NCBI GenBank assembly: GCA_046295455.1
Contig: JBKBNI010000001.1
Span: forward strand, 297,305-361,304
DNA length: 64,000 bases
Source: Thermaurantimonas sp046295455
GTDB lineage: Bacteria; Bacteroidota; Bacteroidia; Flavobacteriales; Schleiferiaceae
Reading direction: 5' to 3'
Position numbers and translations under genes: made by a program. Shown here in pieces: positions 36,540 to 43,532 of the stretch (its first letter is position 1; each line of letters starts with the position of its first letter). The notes beneath the pieces were generated by a model. That model was not told the origin of the DNA. It searched no databases and worked only from the letters and a program-made list of their open reading frames with translations.

Positions 36540-39065
36540 ATGATTTTCTCAATATTTGCATATATTGAAATACTTAATCAAATTATGTCCAGCGAAATAG
36601 ACTTTCTGTGGAATCTGCATTCTGCGTTCGAATTTTCAAACTCAATCGGAAATACCCACCAGCTTATTCCAATGCTTAGAGAGAGTCTACACCCTCTCAA
36701 AGAGACCCTTCATCTCAACAACATTCTGGTCATCAGAGAGGCAGCAGATGGGCAACTGAATACAGTGTACAATGTCCAAGAGTATAAAGACACACCTGAT
36801 ATTCAGCAAGCCATAGATTGGCTTTCCACCCTAGTACACGACGGCCATAAAGAGTCCGCACAATTCCTTCCAACCAAACCCGGAGATATAAATAACAGCA
36901 CTGCCATATGGCCCCTAAAGGACTTTGGCTATTTGCTCTTGTATGCGGACAATCTGACATATTCCGAAGAATTCGCCAAATCACTTTCCATCCCTCTACA
37001 AAAATTGGCATTGGCTTGTAAAAACTGTGAGCTCTTTGAAGAATTGGATTTGGAACGTAAAAAATTCCAGGCGCTGTTTCAATCATCTACCGCAGCAAAG
37101 GCACTCCTTACAAAAGAAGGAAAAATCCTCGACTGCAATCAGCGTTTCAAGGATCTGGCCGGAGGCTCACATTCTCTGACAGAATATTCCACGATCGATC
37201 TTGTGGGCTTTTTACATTCCAAATCAGACAATGAAAAACTTCTAAATGCAATATCGAGTGCCTTTGAAATAAAAATGAAACAGGAATTGCATGTTCATTC
37301 CAGTTTCAACGGAGCGAATTACCATTTCGATATAAGCATTACCCCTGTGAATAATGAGAAAAATGAGATTACTTCTGTACTGTTGGAAGCATATGACATA
37401 TCAAAAATTTACGAACTGCAAGAAAATCTAACCCGCGAGAGCCGTCTTTTAAAAGCGGTGATAGACCTAATGCCCGACGCCGTATTTGTAAAAAATAAAG
37501 AAGGCAAGAGAATCATTTCAAATAAGAAAGATGCTGAATTTTCAGGCTTTGAATCCAATAAAGAAATGTTAGGGAAGACAAATGACGAAATTTATCATCC
37601 TGAATATGCCTCAATACTCAATGCAGATGATGATGTGGTACTTACGGAGGGCACTGCTGTGATCAATAAAGAGTTTTTTTTAATAAACAAAAAAGGCCAG
37701 CCATACTGGCTCCAGATGTCAAAAGTTCCCCTGACCGATGAGCTCGGGACAGTTTATGGTCTGGTAGGTGTAAGCCGTGATATCAGTCAGGTAAAATCTT
37801 TAATTAAAGACCTTAAATACCGGGCTGATTTTGAAATGCTGCTCGTAGAATTATCAGCCAGTTTTATAAATTCCGTACAAGGTGAACTCGACGAAAAAAT
37901 CAACCGGGCACTCGAACGTGTGGGCCGATTTTGTGAAGCTGACAGGGTCTATGTGTTTCAATATGATGAGCCCGGGAAGATCATGAGCAATACACATGAG
38001 TGGTGTGCCGAAGGAATTACTCCCGAAAAAGACAATCTGCAAATGATCCCGGCCGATCTCATCCCTCAGTGGAACGAAAAACTCCAGAATCACGAGATCA
38101 TACATATCCCAGATGTCAAGAAGTTGCCAGCTGACTGGCAAACCGTCAAGGAAATTCTCGAACCTCAGGGCATCCAATCCCTTGTGGTGGTACCCATGGT
38201 GGTCAATGAGCGCTTAGTGGGATTTGCCGGATTTGATGCTGTGCGCTTCAAGCGCATTTGGAGCACGGAAGACATTCGACTGTTACGTGTCTTTGGCGAT
38301 CTGCTGGCCGTAAGTGTGGATAGAAAATGGACAGATGAGAAAATCTACCGCTACAACAGTTCGCTTGAGAAAATAAACAATGAGCTCAACCGCTTTGCAT
38401 ACATCGTGAGCCACGACCTGAAAGCGCCCCTGCGCGCCATCAATAATCTAAGTGAATGGATCGAGGAAGATATTGGTGATAAACTCGAGGGCGATACCAA
38501 AGAGCAGTTTAAACTACTGAGAGGAAGAGTCAAAAGATTGGAAAACCTCATCAATGGAATACTGGAATACTCACGGGTAGGCCGGATCAAATCACGTATT
38601 GAAAGTTTTGAAGTTTCAAAATTGTTGGCAGACCTGATCGAAAGGCTTAGTCTTCCAAAACATGCAGAGATTAAAGTTCAAAAAACAGAAATGTCACTTT
38701 TCTCAGAGAAGGCTGCTCTCGAAAAAGTCCTTGGCCATCTTATTCAAAACGGAGTGAAATACAACCAAAGTGAGCGTCCTGTGGTAGAAGTTACCTGGTT
38801 CGATCATGGGAAGGAAGTAGAATTTGTTGTGAAGGACAATGGTGAAGGTATTCATCCTGATTTTCATGAAAAAATATTCCAAATGTTTCAAACACTGAAA
38901 GCAAGGGACGAAGTAGAAAGTACGGGTGTAGGCCTTGCCATTGTAAAAAAGATCATTGAAGATAAAGGGGGACGTATCTGGGTTGAATCTGCGCCTTCGG
39001 AGGGCTCCACATTTTACTTCATGTGGCCGAAATACGAGAAAAAAGAAGCACTAATGAATATATGA
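36540..39065 (+). CDS. PAS-PAS-GAF sensor histidine kinase, orphan
   Basis: 841 residues; a second in-frame ATG at 36585 (MSSEIDFLW) is a plausible start. Domains in order: an unassigned N-terminal region (about 1-175), PAS (about 178-290), PAS (about 303-420), GAF (about 425-590), HisKA with the phosphoacceptor in SHDLKAPLRA (about His625), and HATPase_c with N box HLIQNGVKYNQ, G1 DNGEGI and G2 GVGLAIVKK. No transmembrane helix, so it is a cytoplasmic sensor. No response regulator is adjacent. Its stop overlaps the following lipoprotein start (ATGA), an unusual partner for a kinase. Confidence 0.92.
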   Translation: MIFSIFAYIEILNQIMSSEIDFLWNLHSAFEFSNSIGNTHQLIPMLRESLHPLKETLHLNNILVIREAADGQLNTVYNVQEYKDTPDIQQAIDWLSTLVHDGHKESAQFLPTKPGDINNSTAIWPLKDFGYLLLYADNLTYSEEFAKSLSIPLQKLALACKNCELFEELDLERKKFQALFQSSTAAKALLTKEGKILDCNQRFKDLAGGSHSLTEYSTIDLVGFLHSKSDNEKLLNAISSAFEIKMKQELHVHSSFNGANYHFDISITPVNNEKNEITSVLLEAYDISKIYELQENLTRESRLLKAVIDLMPDAVFVKNKEGKRIISNKKDAEFSGFESNKEMLGKTNDEIYHPEYASILNADDDVVLTEGTAVINKEFFLINKKGQPYWLQMSKVPLTDELGTVYGLVGVSRDISQVKSLIKDLKYRADFEMLLVELSASFINSVQGELDEKINRALERVGRFCEADRVYVFQYDEPGKIMSNTHEWCAEGITPEKDNLQMIPADLIPQWNEKLQNHEIIHIPDVKKLPADWQTVKEILEPQGIQSLVVVPMVVNERLVGFAGFDAVRFKRIWSTEDIRLLRVFGDLLAVSVDRKWTDEKIYRYNSSLEKINNELNRFAYIVSHDLKAPLRAINNLSEWIEEDIGDKLEGDTKEQFKLLRGRVKRLENLINGILEYSRVGRIKSRIESFEVSKLLADLIERLSLPKHAEIKVQKTEMSLFSEKAALEKVLGHLIQNGVKYNQSERPVVEVTWFDHGKEVEFVVKDNGEGIHPDFHEKIFQMFQTLKARDEVESTGVGLAIVKKIIEDKGGRIWVESAPSEGSTFYFMWPKYEKKEALMNI

Positions 39066-39544
39066 GAACTTTAATATTCTTCCTTGCTGTTTGGTTATTG
39101 GTAGTATGCACATCCGGATGCTCGACCATGTTTTCGTCTTCCCTTTATCCGGTGATGGTGCGTTCCAATGCCCAAAACGTCCAATTTGAAGTATTTGACC
39201 GCTTTCAAAATCGAATTCTTACCGGAGTGACTCCTCAGCTCATTGTCCTGCCATCGTCCTACCTGCCATTTATACGCCAGCGCTACACGGTGCTGGTGAA
39301 TGATCCGGACTACGAAAGCGCACAAATGCTGGTTACCTTTCACATTGACGGCTGGTACTTTGCCAACCTGTTTATCCCTCCATTGGCTCCTATTGCCATG
39401 CTAATCATTGATCCTCTTTCAGGTAGGATGTTTACCATTGATAACTATTGTCGGAACATAAATTTCAATCTCAGAAGAACGAACTTTACTTCAGAAATAA
39501 ACAACCTTAACAATATGCCACATCATGATGGCACTACTCCATGA
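39062..39544 (+). CDS. Lipoprotein of unknown function, 160 aa
   Basis: Start ATG at 39062, overlapping the TGA of the kinase gene (ATGA). The leader MRTLIFFLAVWLLVVCTSGC ends in a lipobox (TSGC), so it should be lipid-anchored at the inner or outer membrane. The rest is beta-rich (VQFEVFDRFQNRILTGVTPQ) with a central hydrophobic stretch (about 108-124) and resembles the PEGA or DUF-type beta sandwich found in Bacteroidota lipoproteins; no firm family. The 3' end overlaps the HAD gene start by ATGA. Confidence 0.7.
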   Translation: MRTLIFFLAVWLLVVCTSGCSTMFSSSLYPVMVRSNAQNVQFEVFDRFQNRILTGVTPQLIVLPSSYLPFIRQRYTVLVNDPDYESAQMLVTFHIDGWYFANLFIPPLAPIAMLIIDPLSGRMFTIDNYCRNINFNLRRTNFTSEINNLNNMPHHDGTTP

Positions 39545-40188
39545 AATCTATTAAAAATTTAATATGGGACTTTGGAGTCGTATTAATCGACCTGGATTTC
39601 AAGCGTTTTCAGGAGCTATGTGAGGCGTATGGCATGAAGGCTGACGTTAATATATTGAATACGCACTTTTCACATGTCTTTGAAAAAGGTCTTATCACCG
39701 AACATGAATTTCTGAGAGAATCAAAACTTTTATTCCCCGGATGGGTGAGTTATCCTACAATAAAATCCATTTGGAACTCCATGCTGGGCACCATACCGGA
39801 TGAAAAAATCAGACTCTTGTACAAAATCCAAAAATCGGGATACAATCAGGTGCTCTGCTCCAACACAAATGAAACCCATATCCGCCACATCTGGGAAAAA
39901 CATGGTATCTACACCTCCCGGCGATTTCAAAGGGCTTTTTCGAGAATATTTCTCAGCTATAAATGCGCAATGCGAAAACCGGAGCCGGAATTTTTTCTAT
40001 TCATCCTTGACGAGATGGGATGGCATGCAGAAGAAACCCTCCTTGTGGACGATAATCAGCAGAATATCGACTCGGCATCCACGCTGGGCATGCATGTACT
40101 TCACTACACCTCTCCCAGGAGCTTCAAATACTTTGACACAGCTCTACCAATGCTCCATGTGCATCGCGCGGATGAACAAAACAGATAA
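39541..40188 (+). CDS. HAD-superfamily hydrolase (YihX-like phosphatase)
   Basis: 215 residues. HAD motif I is WDFGVVLID (nucleophile Asp10; the +2 residue is Gly as in YihX/IA-type phosphatases), motif II is CSNTNETH, motif III is KPEPEF and motif IV is LLVDDNQQNI. A cap domain lies at about 20-85. It should dephosphorylate a small sugar phosphate or similar metabolite. Coupled by ATGA to the lipoprotein gene; its 3' end overlaps the convergent methylmalonyl-CoA epimerase gene by 65 bases, so the two genes read through one another at their ends. Confidence 0.9.
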   Translation: MKSIKNLIWDFGVVLIDLDFKRFQELCEAYGMKADVNILNTHFSHVFEKGLITEHEFLRESKLLFPGWVSYPTIKSIWNSMLGTIPDEKIRLLYKIQKSGYNQVLCSNTNETHIRHIWEKHGIYTSRRFQRAFSRIFLSYKCAMRKPEPEFFLFILDEMGWHAEETLLVDDNQQNIDSASTLGMHVLHYTSPRSFKYFDTALPMLHVHRADEQNR

Positions 40189-40525
40189 GCTTTCGGTCAG
40201 CCCCTGGCTTTGGTTCGTTATTTAAAAGAGTAAACCCCAACTCCCGAAGCCTGACCATCTCAGCCCTGATGTCTGCAACCTCATAGGCTATGTGATGTAT
40301 TCCTTCGCCTCTTTTATCAATAAATTTGGCGATTGCGCTCTCGGGTGAGGTTGCCTGCAGGAGTTCTATTTTATTTTGACCTGCCATAAAAAAGGAGGTA
40401 ATTACCATCTCAGAGGCCACCTCTTCCCTCTTGTATGGCGCGATGCCAAGTAGTTGGGTGTAGCGTTTTTCAGCTTCTTCCAAATTTTTTACGGCGATCC
40501 CAATGTGCTCAATTTTTCCAAGCAT
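40124..40525 (-). CDS. mce: Methylmalonyl-CoA epimerase
   Basis: 133 residues of the VOC/glyoxalase fold. Metal-ligand positions are present: His7 in KIEHIGIAV, Glu in NKIELLQ (about 54), His in GEGIHHIAYEV (about 78) and Glu in GALVELCQ (about 128). Length and the HHIAYEV segment fit methylmalonyl-CoA epimerase rather than glyoxalase I. It interconverts (S)- and (R)-methylmalonyl-CoA, linking propionyl-CoA and succinyl-CoA metabolism. Overlaps the HAD gene by 65 bases. Its start is only 30 bases from the divergent pdeM start, so the two promoters must overlap. Confidence 0.93.
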   Translation of the reverse strand: MLGKIEHIGIAVKNLEEAEKRYTQLLGIAPYKREEVASEMVITSFFMAGQNKIELLQATSPESAIAKFIDKRGEGIHHIAYEVADIRAEMVRLRELGFTLLNNEPKPGADRKLICFVHPRDAHGALVELCQSI

Positions 40526-40555
40526 GTCTGTATTTTTTCCGCCGAAAATACTTCA

Positions 40556-41221
40556 ATGAATTCGCAGTATATCAAGGAGGGAGTGGACATTAAACTCGGC
40601 GGTCACAGATTTAAACTTCTCAATGAGCGTGCCTTGTTTTGGCCGGACCAACGTATGCTTATCATTGCTGATGCCCATTTTGGTAAAATTTCTCACTTTC
40701 GCAAGTCCGGGGCATCCATACCTGTAGCCGCCATAGAAAAGCAATTTTACAGATTTAACGGGCTTCTGAAGACTTTACTTCCGAAAAAAGTTGTATTTCT
40801 GGGTGACCTATTTCACTCCGAATACAATATGGAATGGGATTTCCTGACAAGGGTATTGCAGAATTATCCCGTAATGGATTTTATTCTGGTTCAGGGTAAT
40901 CACGATATTTTGAATAAAAAGTTTTATCAGTCAGCTGATTTGAAGGTCACCGACGTTCTCGAGATTGAAAACCTTCTCTTCTCTCATGATGAGATACCTA
41001 TTGGAGGAGAGCAATTTTTGATCTGTGGACATCTTCATCCTGGATTTACACTCGGGGGCAAAGGGAGGCAACGAATCAAACTGCCCTGTCTGTGGAAGTC
41101 TGGAAATAAGGCTGTTTTGCCGGCTTATGGAGAGTTTACCGGTTTATACCTGGTTGCACCCGACAAACAAGACACGATCTATTTGATTACAGACAAGCGA
41201 ATTATCCCCATTGTCTTTTGA
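40556..41221 (+). CDS. pdeM: Ligase-associated DNA damage response endonuclease PdeM
   Basis: 221 residues from the ATG at 40556; the longer frame upstream runs through mce and is ignored. Metallophosphoesterase motifs in order: DAHFGK, GDLFHSEYN, GNHD and GHLHPG. Its length, the opening GGHRFKLLNERALFWP and the closing LYLVAPDK pattern match PdeM, normally found with a LigD-type ligase, an exonuclease and a helicase in a repair cluster. None of these partners lies nearby, so it is on its own. Cytoplasmic. Confidence 0.93.
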   Translation: MNSQYIKEGVDIKLGGHRFKLLNERALFWPDQRMLIIADAHFGKISHFRKSGASIPVAAIEKQFYRFNGLLKTLLPKKVVFLGDLFHSEYNMEWDFLTRVLQNYPVMDFILVQGNHDILNKKFYQSADLKVTDVLEIENLLFSHDEIPIGGEQFLICGHLHPGFTLGGKGRQRIKLPCLWKSGNKAVLPAYGEFTGLYLVAPDKQDTIYLITDKRIIPIVF

Positions 41222-41233
41222 TACACCTGAATT

Positions 41234-41785
41234 TTAATCTTTCAACTCTGCAATCAATCGATCGATGAAATCCTCCATAGCCGCACGCTCTGCCTCATTC
41301 CATTGCTTTTTAAGGCGTGCCTGACGACGCAGATGATTATACATACTGCGCTTGCGTATTTCTAGGGCTATGTGTGTTTCATACTGATTGTTGGGGAGTT
41401 TGAAGGTTCTTTCCCCTATGGTACGTATATCCGCAAGCATGGTATTGGTCACTTCCCTGTTTAGTTCTTCGTATTTTGAGATAAATTCTCCTGCGTTCAA
41501 TGTACTGTTTTCCTTGACATACCTGTCTGCCACGGTGCGCATGGTGGTATTGACACTGGAGGCCAATCGCTGTTTGGCCATGATCATGGCCTTACTTTTA
41601 GATGTATTCATATCCATGCTTGTACCGCTGCCCACTCCCCTGAAATAGCGACTATTGGTTTGGTATTTGGACGATGAGAACGGGCCAGTAACTTCTTTTC
41701 CAGGCTTTTTAAAGCCTCCGCAAGAAGTAAAAAATGCTAAAACAAGGAATGAGGCAAAGACCTTGATCCGTGACAAGATTTTCAT
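41234..41785 (-). CDS. LPP20-like lipoprotein, 183 aa
   Basis: The leader MKILSRIKVFASFLVLAFFTSCGG carries a lipobox (FTSC). The mature protein is basic and helical with a central segment (about 45-130: RYFRGVGSGTSMDMNTSKSKAM and ASSVNTTMRTVADRYVKEN) that resembles the LPP20/flgP lipoprotein family, and a basic helical C-terminus (RRQARLKKQWNEAERAAMED). Probably a periplasm-facing outer-membrane lipoprotein. Terminator of the upstream gene lies between it and the esterase gene, so it is transcribed separately. Confidence 0.7.
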   Translation of the reverse strand: MKILSRIKVFASFLVLAFFTSCGGFKKPGKEVTGPFSSSKYQTNSRYFRGVGSGTSMDMNTSKSKAMIMAKQRLASSVNTTMRTVADRYVKENSTLNAGEFISKYEELNREVTNTMLADIRTIGERTFKLPNNQYETHIALEIRKRSMYNHLRRQARLKKQWNEAERAAMEDFIDRLIAELKD

Positions 41786-41831
41786 AAAAAGTTGATTTTT
41801 AATGAATAAATTTCAATTATTGAGCCAAAGT

Positions 41832-41864
41832 AAAAAAAAACCGCCCGGCATGGGCGGCTTTTTC
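41832..41864 (-). terminator. Rho-independent terminator of the TonB-receptor/esterase operon
   Basis: On the reverse strand a GCCGCCC stem, loop ATGCC and GGGCGGT precede a run of T (the A-run at 41833-41840 on the plus strand). It follows the stop of the gene ending at 41886. Confidence 0.85.
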
Positions 41865-41885
41865 TAAAATAAGTAACACTCAATC

Positions 41886-43487
41886 TTATCTAACAACAAC
41901 CTTCTTCACAAACAAATCATTTTCTATATAAAGTCTTACCATATACACACCTTTTGGAAGGTGTTCAGTTCTGACTGTATGATGCGATTCGAAGGGTGTA
42001 TTCACATGCACAATCCGACCGGTGAGATCGACAAGTTCTATTTTTTCGATTGGTTTGAAAGTACTAAGGCTAAAATGGGTGGATGCCGGATTTGGATACA
42101 GGATGATCTTATTATCCAAATCGTTTTCAACTACACTTACCGGTATCTGATAGCCTTTGGTCGTCAGCATTTTAGCAATTCGTGGTGCTACAAAACCCAT
42201 AACCGTATCGATGTAGGCCAATGACTGGGCTTTGATATTGGGGTTAGTTTCATTAGAGCTTTGTGGATCATTGGGATCCCACCAGTCCCAAGGATTGGAG
42301 TTTACGCGGAAAGGCATTGCAGGATTGGGAGGAGGAATATCGAATGGCAGGATGTGGTGGATCTGACCGGGATTGAGAGTTGCACTGGCACGGGCTTTTA
42401 CGCTGATAGGATCATTCCAATTGGTGGTTAAGATGCTGTTGTTGCCAATTGTATTAGATAATCTTACTGCTGTATGACTGCCGGCTACATCTACGACCGG
42501 GAAGAATTGACCACCGATGGGAACGTTTACCATACCAGATATGTAGGGCGCAAAGAAATCCTGCACGACATGCACAGATACAATGGGAGGCTCACCTGCT
42601 TCAAGCCATGTAGAATCGCCCAGTGCACCGCCCAGATTTACAGTCATGGCTACATCCGAAGGTATTCCTGCGAAATTCTCAAAATTGCGACCTCTCTTGG
42701 TCATATCAATCTCTGGGAGTCCCAGTGGTGTTTGTTGACCTGTAAGGGTCACTTTACCGCCAAATCCATCCCAGTCGCCAACTACGGATGTGTCTACATA
42801 CATATCACCTGCCTGCACCGGGTGACCGAACAGTCCTGTACTACTTGCGTTGTCGTATTTAAATTTATCAAGTTGTAATTCGGAGTATTTGTTCAGAGTG
42901 CCGTAGGCAAGGGTGATGTATCCACCGGAACCCTGGCCCAAGAGTGTTATGGCGTTGGTATTGATTTTAAAAGGATTTCCCTGACCCAAGACAGAAGCAC
43001 GCAGAAATCTTACCAAAGTTTTGGCATCTTGTATGGCGTTGTAAACGGCAAGGAGATTGGTTCCACGGCGAAGATCCAAATCAGTACTGTTGGCGAGCCA
43101 TCCTACTCTGTAAGTTGCAGATATGGCTACATACCCCATTCGTGCAAATCGCCGGCAAATTTCCACTGCAGCGCTGTCAGTTTTCTCACCCATTGGGCTT
43201 GCCAGACCTTTAGGCAAGAAACTTCCAGTATGAAGATAGACGATTACCGGCCTGTTGGTTACATTGTCCACGTTAGTGTCTGGCATGTAAATGTCGCAAC
43301 GCAACGGAAGTAGCTGTGGCCCTCCGATAGATGCAGGAGCATAGGCAAAAAAGTTGATTCCATAGTTTACGTCTGCCATTTTTACAATTTGTGCATCTGT
43401 AAACACTGGTTCCAGATATCGCACCTGCGCATGCGACACATAGACCGTGAGAATCAAGGCAATAAAAAGGTGTAGAAACTTTCTCAT
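41886..43487 (-). CDS. Secreted alpha/beta hydrolase (carboxylesterase-like) with T9SS sorting domain
   Basis: 533 residues. A signal peptide (1-20, ending in SHAQ) precedes an alpha/beta hydrolase domain (about 40-430): oxyanion-hole loop VIVYLHTGSFLPKG, nucleophile elbow LLGQGSGGYI and a late histidine (SHTAVRLS region, approximate). This is the BD-FAE/carboxylesterase type. A type A T9SS domain (ILYPNPASTHFSLST to the end) closes the protein. It should be an extracellular esterase or lipase. It starts 45 bases after the TonB-dependent receptor stop and is probably in one operon with it, suggesting that the receptor imports the products of its action; the substrate is unknown. Confidence 0.85.
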   Translation of the reverse strand: MRKFLHLFIALILTVYVSHAQVRYLEPVFTDAQIVKMADVNYGINFFAYAPASIGGPQLLPLRCDIYMPDTNVDNVTNRPVIVYLHTGSFLPKGLASPMGEKTDSAAVEICRRFARMGYVAISATYRVGWLANSTDLDLRRGTNLLAVYNAIQDAKTLVRFLRASVLGQGNPFKINTNAITLLGQGSGGYITLAYGTLNKYSELQLDKFKYDNASSTGLFGHPVQAGDMYVDTSVVGDWDGFGGKVTLTGQQTPLGLPEIDMTKRGRNFENFAGIPSDVAMTVNLGGALGDSTWLEAGEPPIVSVHVVQDFFAPYISGMVNVPIGGQFFPVVDVAGSHTAVRLSNTIGNNSILTTNWNDPISVKARASATLNPGQIHHILPFDIPPPNPAMPFRVNSNPWDWWDPNDPQSSNETNPNIKAQSLAYIDTVMGFVAPRIAKMLTTKGYQIPVSVVENDLDNKIILYPNPASTHFSLSTFKPIEKIELVDLTGRIVHVNTPFESHHTVRTEHLPKGVYMVRLYIENDLFVKKVVVR

Positions 43488-43514
43488 GTTTATCGGATTT
43501 AATTTTAGATTATA

Positions 43515-43522
43515 CGAAGGTA
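43515..43522 (-). promoter_or_regulatory. Weak -7-like box (TACCTTCG) before the esterase gene
   Basis: TACCTTCG deviates at one position from TAnnTTTG. It would lie 28 bases before the esterase start, just after the receptor stop. It may give independent expression, but read-through is equally possible. Confidence 0.25.
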
Positions 43523-43532
43523 GTGAAATTTT

